Assembly (NCBI GenBank): GCA_964411125.1 | Contig: CAYPJU010000001.1 | Coordinates: 1 to 64,000, forward strand | DNA from: JBFIHF01 sp964411125 | GTDB lineage: Bacteria > Myxococcota_A > Bradymonadia > Bradymonadales > Bradymonadaceae | Reading direction: 5' to 3' | DNA: 64,000 nucleotides | Shown here: in pieces, positions 17,016-25,781 of the stretch | How positions within the stretch are numbered: position 1 is the stretch's first letter | Layout: each line of letters begins with the position of its first letter | The notes under the pieces: generated by a model | The model's input: the letters and a program-made list of their open reading frames with translations, nothing else | Databases searched by the model: none | What the model was told of the DNA's origin: nothing | Program-made: the position numbers and the translations under genes

Positions 17016-18530
17016 ATGACCCGTTCTACAGGAATTGCTGGTGCGATGCGCAAGCTGCTCGCTCGAGCCCACGCCTCCGAATCGGGCGCGGTGACGCTCC
17101 TGCTGATGGCCGCGTTCCTCATCCTCTTCATGCTCGCGATGGTGATGTACGACGCGGGCCAGGCAGCACAGGACAAGCTCGACGTTCAGATCGCGGCCGA
17201 CAGTGCAGCCTTCAGTCACTCGGTGATCAAGGCGCGCGGGATGAACATGATCTCGTACGCGAACACGATCAAACGGATGATCTACAGCTTCGCCGTCACT
17301 TACGTGAACGCCTGGGCGGCGATCCTCGCTCGGCTCGCGTACCACGCAAGCCGGTGTTCCATCTGGAACCTCTGGTCCTGTATTACGGCAGCACTCGCCT
17401 TACCGATGGTCATATCCGAGGGCATCGAGCTCGTCGCGACACACATCGACGCGATGTTCTCAGGGAATTCTCGAGCGAACAACGAGTTCAAGGCGCTCAC
17501 GAACTTCCAAAATTATCTGATGAAGATCACACCGTGGTGGGCCTACATCGAAGGTTCGACCCGTGCGATCACCAACGGCGCTTACATCTCGGGAAGTTGG
17601 CCTCCGCCGGGGTCGATCGTTACGGACATCAAGGATTTCGTCTCCACCCGAATGCCGTTGCTGACGCAGGCGCTTCCAGACTTCACGACGACGACGGAGA
17701 CACTCCCGCTGCAGCCGCGGTCGAGCAAATTCGAGTATTGCGTCGAGTACGCGTTCAGCCTGGAAGCGTTGGTCACCGGTGCGCAGGTCTACATCGACAA
17801 CAAGCAGTGGGATCACCCCGACGGCTGGCAGAACTGGTTCGTACCGCTGCAGATCGTGCCGGCGGTCGGATGTTTCGTGGCGGCGCTGGTGTACGACCAG
17901 AAGGCGCACGACTTCATGATCATCCCGCGCTTCCGCAGCCGGTTCAGTCAGCCGAACTGGTGGGCAGCGTCTTCGGCGCTCCACATCGCGTATCACCCGA
18001 GCGCGGGTCGAAACGACGATGACCACACGGGGAATGGTCGCAAGAAGTTCACCTACATGCAGCGCGAGGCGGCATACGTCGACCGCGAGCTCTACACGAA
18101 CGAGGGCTATTTCGCGATGGCTCGCTCCGAGTTCACGTTCAAGCAGCCATTCGACGTCCTCGAGGGGATCGGCAACATCATCGGGAACGTTCCGGTCTTC
18201 GGTGGTCTGGCCGAACACCGGCTCGGCCTTCACACCGCGCCCGACATGTGGTCGCCGCGTTGGAAGGGTAAGAACCGGCCGCTGATTCTGCCGGGCGAAG
18301 GCTTCGGGTCGACGGCCCAGGGCCCGACCGCGGGGCTGAACGCGGTGATGAACGACACGATCCCGTACCTCGCGCTCGGGGCGATCCTCGCGGCGCCGTT
18401 CGCCGGTCTGCAGAGCGAACGCTTCACGGTCCAGTCGGCGCTCAAGGACCTCGAATACCTTCACTATCGTACTGGCAGCGGCTTCACCCACGGCGGTGGC
18501 TACGGCACGCTGCAAGGACTGTCGCACTGA
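17016..18530 (+). CDS. TadG/Flp-type pilus assembly protein
   Basis: A 504-residue protein. The N-terminus has ESGAVTLLLMAAFLILFMLAM (about residues 23-43), a TadG-like membrane helix, followed by YDAGQAAQDKLDVQIAADSAAFS, the segment that usually follows it (loss of old residues, many Ala/Asp). The large C-terminal region is presumed periplasmic and has no domain I recognise. I chose the ATG at 17016 because GGAGGCG lies 8 bases before it; an in-frame ATG at 16998 overlaps the previous stop. It is likely translated with the TadE-like gene upstream and the shorter TadE-like gene downstream. Confidence 0.75.
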   Translation: MTRSTGIAGAMRKLLARAHASESGAVTLLLMAAFLILFMLAMVMYDAGQAAQDKLDVQIAADSAAFSHSVIKARGMNMISYANTIKRMIYSFAVTYVNAWAAILARLAYHASRCSIWNLWSCITAALALPMVISEGIELVATHIDAMFSGNSRANNEFKALTNFQNYLMKITPWWAYIEGSTRAITNGAYISGSWPPPGSIVTDIKDFVSTRMPLLTQALPDFTTTTETLPLQPRSSKFEYCVEYAFSLEALVTGAQVYIDNKQWDHPDGWQNWFVPLQIVPAVGCFVAALVYDQKAHDFMIIPRFRSRFSQPNWWAASSALHIAYHPSAGRNDDDHTGNGRKKFTYMQREAAYVDRELYTNEGYFAMARSEFTFKQPFDVLEGIGNIIGNVPVFGGLAEHRLGLHTAPDMWSPRWKGKNRPLILPGEGFGSTAQGPTAGLNAVMNDTIPYLALGAILAAPFAGLQSERFTVQSALKDLEYLHYRTGSGFTHGGGYGTLQGLSH

Positions 18531-18547
18531 TGGCCTGGAGACACGGT

Positions 18548-19564
18548 ATGTTCAAACGATTCCTGTTCCATTGGAACCGCGACGAGCGAGCGGCAGCGAT
18601 GACCGAGTTCGTCATCGGGTTGCCGATCTACATCCTCATCTTCAGCGGAATGGGAGCGCTCTATCGGCTGAACGAGGAGGGGCTCAAGGTCCGAATGACG
18701 ACGGTCACTCAGCTCACCAAGAACCAGAAGGCCAATCACTTCAAACAGTTCATCCCTTCGGTCGGAGCGCTCGCCTCCGTCAACAACTACGCCGACGTCT
18801 TTCAGAACGCCCCTCAGGCCCGCGGAATGTGGCGAGATTCCTACAATAAGGTTTCGCTGCCGTACAACGCGCTCGGGGGCACCATCGGTGTCGAACCCCG
18901 CTCGAAGATCGAAGAGATCACGCTCTACTCCCCGACCCAGGGTATCGGAACGTTCGCGAACGACCTGTTGAACGACAAGGGTTTCATGACCCCGTACAAC
19001 GGAAGCTCGAGCGGCATCGGGGGGATCCCGCAGATCCTGATGAACGTCATTTCGGGGCTCGGTGTCCCGCTGGCGATCGGCGCCGGCATTCGATACGGCG
19101 CCTCCGAGGGCAACTCCCAGCTCACCTTCACGCACCCGTGGACCGGGACGATCACGTACGACCCCGAGATCATCGACACTCCGGCGCCGACCGCCTCCCA
19201 TCACCGTATCGCGCCGGTGGCCATCGCACGTCTCGAGACGTGGACGGAGTGTCCCTGGGATTACGAGATCTTGCGGTTCAACCTTCCGATGGCCTCGTGC
19301 GGGACGAACGGCAGCGCGGGTGAAGAGCCTCCGCCCGACGAAGCGACCGAATGCCAGGGGCAGGCCGAGGAGTATGGCGATTGCCTCGAGACGTGCGACT
19401 CGACGCCGCGCGATGAGCTCGACCCGCCGCGTAGTCTCTTCGACGACTGTCTGGACTACTGCGACGACGTGAAGCCTTCGGGCGGCTGCGCATCGCGGGT
19501 CAACATGAACGACACGTTCAACACCTCCACGGCGTGCGCGGGCCAGCCCTGCGTGTTCCCCTGA
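18548..19564 (+). CDS. Second TadE-like envelope protein
   Basis: A 338-residue protein with a short charged start and then RAAAMTEFVIGLPIYILIFSG (about residues 14-34), a TadE-type helix with Glu20 in the expected place. The exported part includes a Cys-rich stretch in its last 80 residues (ECQGQAEEYGDCLETC, then CLDYCDD and two more Cys near the end), which suggests disulfides. The ATG at 18548 is preceded by GGAG at 8 bases; an ATG at 18530 overlaps the upstream stop in the same frame. It is the third member of the Tad-like run and ends 3 bases before the next gene. Confidence 0.72.
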   Translation: MFKRFLFHWNRDERAAAMTEFVIGLPIYILIFSGMGALYRLNEEGLKVRMTTVTQLTKNQKANHFKQFIPSVGALASVNNYADVFQNAPQARGMWRDSYNKVSLPYNALGGTIGVEPRSKIEEITLYSPTQGIGTFANDLLNDKGFMTPYNGSSSGIGGIPQILMNVISGLGVPLAIGAGIRYGASEGNSQLTFTHPWTGTITYDPEIIDTPAPTASHHRIAPVAIARLETWTECPWDYEILRFNLPMASCGTNGSAGEEPPPDEATECQGQAEEYGDCLETCDSTPRDELDPPRSLFDDCLDYCDDVKPSGGCASRVNMNDTFNTSTACAGQPCVFP

Positions 19565-19567
19565 CGG

Positions 19568-20713
19568 ATGAAGCGAATGGAATCCCTACCAAACATCGTA
19601 AAGAATTTCGCCAAGCTCGGAATCGCCGGGGCGACAATCTTCGGGATCGGGTTTGCCTTCGTCACGCTCGACCCGGAGGACCCGCAGCATGGCGCGACCG
19701 AGGCGACCGCGGACATCGGCGACTTCAGCACAGTCCAATTGAACAAGAGTCAGAGGTTCACCTCGGCGATGGCGGGCATGGGCTTCAAGCCGCGAAGATT
19801 CGACTACAACGGCAACCTTCTCTACTTCGCCTCGGGGTACACCGACATGAAGCCGCGCGGCATCATGTCCGAAGTGCAGGAGGTGATGGTCGAAGCGGGC
19901 GTGAACGAGAAGAACCACACCAACACCAGGCCTCTTCAGGCGGGATACCAGTCCGCCGGGGTGTTGATCGACCCTCAAAGGCGGCCCGACAAGCCGACGA
20001 AGGAGTACCACGAGGGATTCTGGGAAGTGCTGAGTGGCGCGAACGACGGCCTGATGAACGGAGACCTCGTGCCGTCGGCGGTCTCCGATGACCACGTGCT
20101 CATGGTCGGGGTCGATCTCGACGGCAAGCACGGCACGATCGAGGAGACCATCGAAAACCCCCAGATGCAGAAGGAAGCCCCGGTCAAGAGCCTGATGGGC
20201 GGCTATCGGATGGTCGAAGCTCACTGGGAAGAAGACGCCCGCGCGTCCGCCATCACGGCGGTCTGGACGGGCGACGACTTCGACCCCGACCGGATGCTCG
20301 GCCCGGGGGACTCCCCCGCCGACCCCGACGTTCCGGCCTGCATCGGTTGCCAGCGGGACTTCCGGGTACGCAGCCTCGAGAAGGACGAACCGTTCCAGTC
20401 CAACATGTGGTACGGCCTCGGCTCGGTCGACCGGACCTACGATTTCTACGTCGACACGATGAAGCAGCGTGGATGGCGCGAAGCTGGGGTACAGCCCAAA
20501 CTCGAGCGCATCGAGCCGTACATGCCGGAGCTTCGCGAGGCCAATCAGTTGGGGCGATTGCTGAGCATGGAGAAGGACGGCCAGACGATGAATGTCACCA
20601 TCCTACCCAGCGAGGACGGAAAGGTGCACGTCATCAGCAATCATCAGCATTCCGCCGCTCAGGGGATCGCTCCCGACCTCTCGAACAAGCTCAAAGCGGC
20701 CCACGACGAGTAG
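19568..20713 (+). CDS. Hypothetical membrane-anchored protein of the Tad-like cluster
   Basis: I do not recognise this 381-residue protein. One hydrophobic helix (about residues 14-33) is followed by a soluble region of roughly 345 residues, presumably extracytoplasmic. A CIGCQRDF motif (CxxC) lies near residue 260, which could bind metal or form a disulfide. The last 60 residues look like a small alpha/beta module (MNVTILPSEDGKVHVISNHQ). The gene starts 3 bases after the second TadE-like gene, so it belongs to the same transcript and probably helps export or anchor the same structure. It ends 15 bases from the convergent YceI-like gene, with no terminator between. Confidence 0.65.
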   Translation: MKRMESLPNIVKNFAKLGIAGATIFGIGFAFVTLDPEDPQHGATEATADIGDFSTVQLNKSQRFTSAMAGMGFKPRRFDYNGNLLYFASGYTDMKPRGIMSEVQEVMVEAGVNEKNHTNTRPLQAGYQSAGVLIDPQRRPDKPTKEYHEGFWEVLSGANDGLMNGDLVPSAVSDDHVLMVGVDLDGKHGTIEETIENPQMQKEAPVKSLMGGYRMVEAHWEEDARASAITAVWTGDDFDPDRMLGPGDSPADPDVPACIGCQRDFRVRSLEKDEPFQSNMWYGLGSVDRTYDFYVDTMKQRGWREAGVQPKLERIEPYMPELREANQLGRLLSMEKDGQTMNVTILPSEDGKVHVISNHQHSAAQGIAPDLSNKLKAAHDE

Positions 20714-20728
20714 CCGCGGCGCGACGCA

Positions 20729-21250
20729 TCAGCCGAGCAGGCCCGCATCGAACCGTACTTCCACCTGCAGTACGGGGCGGATCTTGAGCGCTCCCATGAA
20801 GGCCGTGTACGGCTCGATTCCCCATCGAGTCTGATCGAGGTCACCTCGACCTACCCACTCCGCAGCGTCTTTTTCGAACGACATCGAGAACGGGGCCGCT
20901 TTCCCGAGGATCTGAAGCTCACCGTCGAGGGTGAAGGCAGCGTCTTCGGGGGGCGTTGCTTCGCCGTCGAAACGAATCGTCGGGTGCTTCTTGACGCGCA
21001 ACACGTCCTTCGCGGCGTTTCGCTCGATGACCTTGCGGTCCATCAAGCCGACACTCTTCACCGCTCCGTCTTCGAGGCTCCCCGCGACGCTGACGGAGCC
21101 CGCGTCGACCACGGCTCTGACGGCGCTGCCTTCACGTTCGACCGAACCGACCGAAAACGCCAGCTTGAGGTCGTGCCCCACCTTCTTCAGCACCCCCTCG
21201 CGCTCTGTGTAGACGAAGAGGCGAATGTCCGAGGGTGAAATCGTACGCAT
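20729..21250 (-). CDS. YceI-like domain protein
   Basis: A 173-residue protein. YceI-family beta-barrel features can be seen: an early HDLKLAFSV strand (about residues 26-34), a VDAGSVSV strand (about 48-55), a DVLRVKKHPTIRFDG segment (about 82-96, the usual 'L...KYP.I.F.S' position), and a ...LDGELQILGKAAPFSMSFE segment (about 107-126). YceI folds bind isoprenoid or other lipid chains. Unlike E. coli YceI there is no signal peptide, so this one is likely cytoplasmic. No clear ribosome site precedes the ATG. Its 5' end faces the gene at 21427 across 176 bases. Confidence 0.8.
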   Translation of the reverse strand: MRTISPSDIRLFVYTEREGVLKKVGHDLKLAFSVGSVEREGSAVRAVVDAGSVSVAGSLEDGAVKSVGLMDRKVIERNAAKDVLRVKKHPTIRFDGEATPPEDAAFTLDGELQILGKAAPFSMSFEKDAAEWVGRGDLDQTRWGIEPYTAFMGALKIRPVLQVEVRFDAGLLG

Positions 21251-21426
21251 GGGAAACTCGTTGCGGTGTAGCGTGAGGTCATAGAAGGGGAATCGCGGGT
21301 CCTGTCACCCGCTGACTTGCTTTCCAACATGGCGCAGCGTAGCCTAGTCGCAGGTACACTCCAACCGCAGTAAAGGCCCTCAACTCGTCTCCCCGAAATG
21401 GGAGATCCCCCAGGCACGGCCGGATT

Positions 21427-23421
21427 TTGAGCGCACACGACGACAACAACAAGCCTCCCGGGCCTCCCCCGAATCGACCGGGGCAGCAGCCGAATCCGTC
21501 GGGGTCGTTTCAGCGTCCGCAGCATCCGAACCAGTCGGGTAGTTTCCAACCTCCCAATCCGAATCAGTCGGGGTCGTTCCAACGTCCGCAGAATCCTTCC
21601 GGGGCGTTCCCGAACCCGAACCAATCGGGATCGTTCCAGCCGCCTCAGAATCCGTCGGGGACCTTCCAGCGTCCACAGTACCCGTCCGGACAGCACGCGT
21701 CGGGGCCTGGGGCGAGCGGTTCGTTTCAGGCGCCCGCCGGCGCGGGCGGCCCGAACTTCCCGACCTCGGGGGGTTCGCCTTACCCGAAGGGCGACCAGCT
21801 GAAGGAGATGTCGGGCGCCTTCCCGCAGCCGCCGGCCGCGGGGCGCTCGCAGATGCCGAACCCCGACGCCTCGATCGCGATGCCTCCCCCGAAGTCGATG
21901 GGAGGTGGTGCAGACTTTGCCGCGGCGATCGAGAATTTCGAAGCCGTGGCGGCCAAATCGGCGCCCACCGTGATGAGCAAGAAGCGCCAGGCTCTCGCCG
22001 TCGGGGCGGCGGTCGTAGGAGGGGCGCTGGCGGCCCTGGTCGCGGCGTTCGTCTCGGTATCGAAGTGGGTCGGACCGGAGGAGGCGGCGATCTGGATGGG
22101 GGTCGCGGCGCTCGTCGCGGGAGGTACGGCCGCCATGCTGGTCCTCGTGTCGGGGCGGCAGGACATCTCCGTGAAGATGGTCATCCGGGTAGCGCTCCCC
22201 GCCCTGCTCGTCGCTGTCGGCGCCGGGATGCTCGGTGGCTTGTGGGCCGCAGCGGACGTCCGCATGCAGGCCGTGGGCCTCGTCCCCGAAGACGCTGTCG
22301 TCTTCGACAAGATCTTGACTGACCCCGACGTCGACGTCGCTGTCGCCGGGTGCCAGCGGATCATCGAGCATCGCGAGACCTCGAAGTGGCGCCCGATGCT
22401 GATGTCGAAACTCACGCTTCGTCCCGAAGTGGCGAGTGGCTGCATCGAATCGATCCCGCGAGAAGACACCGATTCGCTCTCTCCCTCGCTCGCGGACCGT
22501 TGGACCCGGGAGCTCGCCGGCGGCGCCGAACTCGACGAGAACCGCGCGTGCGCCGTTGCTGGGGCAATGTCGACCCTGCAGCTCGAACGCGCCGAGCTCG
22601 ACGCTCGCTTGCTCTACTGCGCGCTCGGCTCGGACAACCCCGCGGCTCAGTCGTGTTGCGGGCAGGTGCTCGCAGCGACCGTCGCCGACGGGAAGCAATG
22701 GGTCGGAAACATCCGAGACACAATCGGCTACATCCGAGACGACCGGACCGCCCTGGGTGTGTTTGCCCTCGCGTTCCACCAGAAGAACCTCACCGAGGCG
22801 CAGCGCAATTTCGCAAAATCGGTCACCTTCTCGGGCCCAGACGCACAGCGGGTGGCCCTCGAGTTCGGGTGCGATTCGGTCATCGGTGGAAAGATGGCCA
22901 TCATCGACCACTTCGACGCGACCCTCGAAGGCTCTTGTGCCGTGAACTCCGGCGCCTTGCCGCGTGCCCGGGCTACCTGGACCGACATCTGCGGGACGAT
23001 CCTCATCGAGCTCGACTCCAACCCGAAGTCCAAGCCCACCGACGTGCTCTGCGACACGACGCGCGACGTTCTCGTCGGTCAGGCCGTCGATGCCGCCCAG
23101 AGCCTGGTTCGCATCGCCCGGCAGAAGGACACGGATTCCAGGCTGGCCGGGAGCATCAACAGCGGCTACAGCCGGCTCGTCAACGACATCAGCAAGGAGG
23201 GCGCCAGCCGGGACGAGAACTCCTGGGTCGACGCTTCCGATGTGAACGCCGCTCGCATGGCATCCAGCGAAGAGAACATTCGGCTCATCCAGCAGGGCAA
23301 GAGCGCGATGGATCTTCGCAAGGACCGCCCCTTCATGTGGAACGGAAAAGGGGTCGTACCCAATCCCGACTACAAGGCGAACAAGAAGGCGAAGCAGGGC
23401 GACCAGCAAGCGCCGAAGTAG
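21427..23421 (+). CDS. Membrane protein with repetitive disordered N-terminus
   Basis: A 664-residue protein of unknown function. Residues 1-180 are Pro/Gly/Gln/Ser/Asn-rich and contain seven or eight SG[S/A/T]F repeats. Three hydrophobic segments follow (about 185-210, 217-238 and 247-270), then some 390 soluble residues with several Cys and no domain I recognise; parts look helical, like an adaptor repeat. The disordered N-terminus is probably cytoplasmic. The start is a TTG at 21427; I found no in-frame ATG or GTG before the repeat region, so TTG is a reasoned choice and not certain. A strong terminator follows at 23516. It may act with the Tad-like cluster nearby, but it has its own upstream gap. 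Confidence 0.65.
   Translation: MSAHDDNNKPPGPPPNRPGQQPNPSGSFQRPQHPNQSGSFQPPNPNQSGSFQRPQNPSGAFPNPNQSGSFQPPQNPSGTFQRPQYPSGQHASGPGASGSFQAPAGAGGPNFPTSGGSPYPKGDQLKEMSGAFPQPPAAGRSQMPNPDASIAMPPPKSMGGGADFAAAIENFEAVAAKSAPTVMSKKRQALAVGAAVVGGALAALVAAFVSVSKWVGPEEAAIWMGVAALVAGGTAAMLVLVSGRQDISVKMVIRVALPALLVAVGAGMLGGLWAAADVRMQAVGLVPEDAVVFDKILTDPDVDVAVAGCQRIIEHRETSKWRPMLMSKLTLRPEVASGCIESIPREDTDSLSPSLADRWTRELAGGAELDENRACAVAGAMSTLQLERAELDARLLYCALGSDNPAAQSCCGQVLAATVADGKQWVGNIRDTIGYIRDDRTALGVFALAFHQKNLTEAQRNFAKSVTFSGPDAQRVALEFGCDSVIGGKMAIIDHFDATLEGSCAVNSGALPRARATWTDICGTILIELDSNPKSKPTDVLCDTTRDVLVGQAVDAAQSLVRIARQKDTDSRLAGSINSGYSRLVNDISKEGASRDENSWVDASDVNAARMASSEENIRLIQQGKSAMDLRKDRPFMWNGKGVVPNPDYKANKKAKQGDQQAPK
21490..21729 (+). 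repeat. Tandem SG[S/A/T]F-Q-rich coding repeats
   Basis: Residues 22-101 of the membrane protein are built from 8-13-residue units around SGSF, SGAF or SGTF, joined by QRPQ, PNPNQ or PPQNP. The motif recurs near residues 25, 37, 48, 58, 67, 77 and 97. The DNA repeats are imperfect, so they are maintained as protein sequence rather than freshly duplicated. Confidence 0.85.
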
Positions 23422-23515
23422 CCCACGGGTCGCCTCGCGGCCCCCCGCCTCGTCCATCCGCCCTTCGCATTTCAATTCCGACCGAGATTCACCGCTCTCG
23501 TCCAGTTCTCACGCG

Positions 23516-23547
23516 ACCTACCGACTAGCCGGTAGGTTTCTCTTCTT
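23516..23547 (+). terminator. Rho-independent terminator after the repeat-rich membrane protein gene
   Basis: ACCTACCG (23516-23523) and CGGTAGGT (23530-23537) form a perfect 8-bp stem with an ACTAGC loop, followed by a TTCTCTTCTT tract. It separates the gene ending at 23421 from the lipid-synthase operon that starts at 23671. Confidence 0.8.
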
Positions 23548-23553
23548 GAAAAC

Positions 23554-23580
23554 CACCCCTCTTGGGCATAGAAGAGGGTG
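23554..23580 (+). promoter_or_regulatory. Leader hairpin before the acyl-AMP ligase gene
   Basis: CCCTCTT (23557-23563) pairs with AAGAGGG (23572-23578) and can gain two more pairs across a bulged C. It lies about 90 bases before the ligase start and just after the terminator at 23516. It could be a 5' UTR structure; it has no T tract. Confidence 0.3.
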
Positions 23581-23670
23581 CGCTCCCACCCTGGGCGATT
23601 GTCAGGGAGTGCCCAAAAGAGTGTCGAAGCAGTCGCCGCCCCGCCCGAGCGGTCTTCAGATGGATGGGTC

Positions 23671-25530
23671 ATGGCCAAACTTTCGTATCAGACGACGGAG
23701 CGAACTGCGCTCGGTCCCTCGCTTCCCGCTGCCATCGCGGAACTGGTCGACAAAGAGGGGTACTGCACGAAATTTCTTCGGGGACGCGAAGTTCGGGCAG
23801 AGTACTCCTACGAGGAGATGTACGGGGAGATGATGCGCCGGGCGCAGGGTTTCCTGAGGATGGGGCTGAAGAAAGGCGACCGCGTCGCGTTCGTGCTCCC
23901 CGAAACCGACGACTTCGTCCTCTCGTTTCTCGGGGCGCTGGCCGCTGGCGTCGTCCCGGTTCCGATGTACCCGCCGCTCTCGTTCGGCAAGCTCGATGCC
24001 TACATCGAGACCGCTTCGAAGATCATCGAGTCGTCCGGCGCACGGATGCTCCTCACGGACAAGCGCACGCAGGCGGTCCTCTGGTCGCTCGTCGACAAGG
24101 TGGAAGCTCTGGACGAGCTGCGGACGGTCGACGAGCTCGAGCAACGGCTCGACGACGACGTCGAGATGATCGATCTCGACCACATCCAGCACGATGACCT
24201 CGCCTTCCTCCAGTACACGTCCGGCAGCACCGCCGACCCGAAAGGCGTGGTCGTGACCCACGGCAGTTTGCTCGCGAACCTCGACGGCATCATGAATGTC
24301 GGGTTGCAGATCCGCGAAGACGACATCGCCGTCAGTTGGCTGCCGCTCTATCACGACATGGGCCTCATCGGCTTCGTGCTCGCCCCGATGTGGTTCGGCG
24401 TCCCGACGGTCTACATCGCGACGCTCGACTTCGTGAAACAGCCGTCGCTGTGGCTCGAGACCTTGAGCAAGTATCGCGGCAGCCTCGCGTTCGCCCCGAA
24501 CTTCGCCTACTCACTGGCCGTAAAACGGACCCGCGAGTCGAAGCTGGGGCAGCTCGACCTCTCTTGCGTTCGCGGCCTCGGCTGCGGGGCTGAGCCGAAC
24601 CACCCCGAAACGCTGCGCAATTTCCTCGAGTACTTCGGGCGTGCGGGGATGAAGGACACGGTCCTAATCCCGGCGTACGGTATGGCGGAGGCGACGCTGG
24701 CGATGACGTTCCACGACCTCGACAGCCCGCTTCGCTCCGACGTCATCGACGCCGACCGCTACGAAGCGGAAGGAGTCGCTCATCCGATCGACCTCGACGA
24801 CGACTTCACGGGGCGCGTCAGCGAGCACATCTCGTGCGGCAAAGCGTTCCCGGGCCACGAAGTGCTCATCGTCGACGAGAACTACCAACCGCTTCCGGAG
24901 CGCCACGTCGGAGAGATCGTCTTCCGCGGGCCGAGCACGGCTGCCGGCTACTGGGGAGACGACGAGAAGACGGCGCGGACGTTCCGCGACGATGGTCTCC
25001 TCACCGGCGACCTCGGCTACATTGCGGACGGCGAGCTCTACGTCACCGGGCGGCAGAAGGACATCATCATCCTGAACGGGCGCAACTACGACCCGCACGC
25101 CATCGAATGGGTGGTTCAAGAAGTAAACGGGGTGCGCAAGGGGAACGTCGTCGCCTTCTCGATCCCCGGCGAGCGGACCGAAGAGCTCGTCATCGTAGCG
25201 GAGCGTAAGGAGGAGACGGTCGCGAGCGAAGTTCGCGACGCAATCCTGCACGCCGTTCGAGACGAGCTGTTCCTCTCCCCGGCCGACGTCGTGCTGGTGG
25301 GGCGCGGCCAGCTTCCGAAGACCTCCAGTGGCAAGCTCCAGCGCCGCAAGACGCGCGAGCAGTACATGGATGCGACGCTCGGCACCGAAGGTGTCCGCAC
25401 GCTCGGCGCCCAGAGCGATCGCATCACGCTCGCGAAACACCTCGCGCGCAGCGCGATGAGCCAGGTTCGTCACCGTGTCTGGCGCCGCGCCGCGAGCGTG
25501 ATTTCCCTAATCAACCCGATGAGTCGATGA
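23671..25530 (+). CDS. Fatty acyl-AMP ligase (FAAL)
   Basis: A 619-residue adenylating enzyme that activates a fatty acid as acyl-AMP for transfer to an acyl carrier protein. It has the P-loop YTSGSTADPKG (residues 182-192), the SWLPLYHDMGLIG and APNFAYSLA segments typical of FAALs (as opposed to CoA ligases), the YGMAEAT motif, the DLGYI...GRQKDIIILNGRNYDPHAIE hinge region, and PKTSSGKLQRRKTR at the end, the last with the catalytic Lys. It shares 4 bases (ATGA) with the next gene, a free acyl carrier protein, and so should load that carrier. The ATG at 23671 begins the recognisable domain; the longer upstream frame is unsupported. It is the first gene of a three-gene unit with the polyketide synthase. 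Confidence 0.93.
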   Translation: MAKLSYQTTERTALGPSLPAAIAELVDKEGYCTKFLRGREVRAEYSYEEMYGEMMRRAQGFLRMGLKKGDRVAFVLPETDDFVLSFLGALAAGVVPVPMYPPLSFGKLDAYIETASKIIESSGARMLLTDKRTQAVLWSLVDKVEALDELRTVDELEQRLDDDVEMIDLDHIQHDDLAFLQYTSGSTADPKGVVVTHGSLLANLDGIMNVGLQIREDDIAVSWLPLYHDMGLIGFVLAPMWFGVPTVYIATLDFVKQPSLWLETLSKYRGSLAFAPNFAYSLAVKRTRESKLGQLDLSCVRGLGCGAEPNHPETLRNFLEYFGRAGMKDTVLIPAYGMAEATLAMTFHDLDSPLRSDVIDADRYEAEGVAHPIDLDDDFTGRVSEHISCGKAFPGHEVLIVDENYQPLPERHVGEIVFRGPSTAAGYWGDDEKTARTFRDDGLLTGDLGYIADGELYVTGRQKDIIILNGRNYDPHAIEWVVQEVNGVRKGNVVAFSIPGERTEELVIVAERKEETVASEVRDAILHAVRDELFLSPADVVLVGRGQLPKTSSGKLQRRKTREQYMDATLGTEGVRTLGAQSDRITLAKHLARSAMSQVRHRVWRRAASVISLINPMSR

Positions 25531-25766
25531 CGCAGTCCGACCAGGAACTCCTCTCCCTCTTCGCCGAAGCCGCGTGGGAGGTCGATCAGCGCGAGTTCGA
25601 GGACCTCTCCCTCGACACTCGCATCTCCGATCTGGGCGTCGATTCCGTCGCGCTCCTGGAGATCTTCGGGTACGTCGAAGAAGAGCTCGACGTCTATTTG
25701 CCGCAGGAGGACCTCGCCCAGGTCAAGACTCTGCGGGACCTCGGCGCTCTTCTGACGCGCGTCTGA
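25527..25766 (+). CDS. Free-standing acyl carrier protein
   Basis: A 79-residue acyl carrier protein. The phosphopantetheine site is DLGVDSVALLEI with Ser40; most carriers have DSL here, and this one has DSV. Helices fit the usual four-helix carrier (about residues 5-18, 40-54, 60-63, 69-77), and the surface is strongly acidic. It overlaps the FAAL gene by 4 bases and ends 15 bases before the polyketide synthase, which is preceded by its own GGAG site. The context says it receives the fatty acyl chain from the FAAL and passes it to the ketosynthase as a starter. Confidence 0.92.
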   Translation: MTQSDQELLSLFAEAAWEVDQREFEDLSLDTRISDLGVDSVALLEIFGYVEEELDVYLPQEDLAQVKTLRDLGALLTRV

Positions 25767-25781
25767 AGCTCGGAGCACCAG

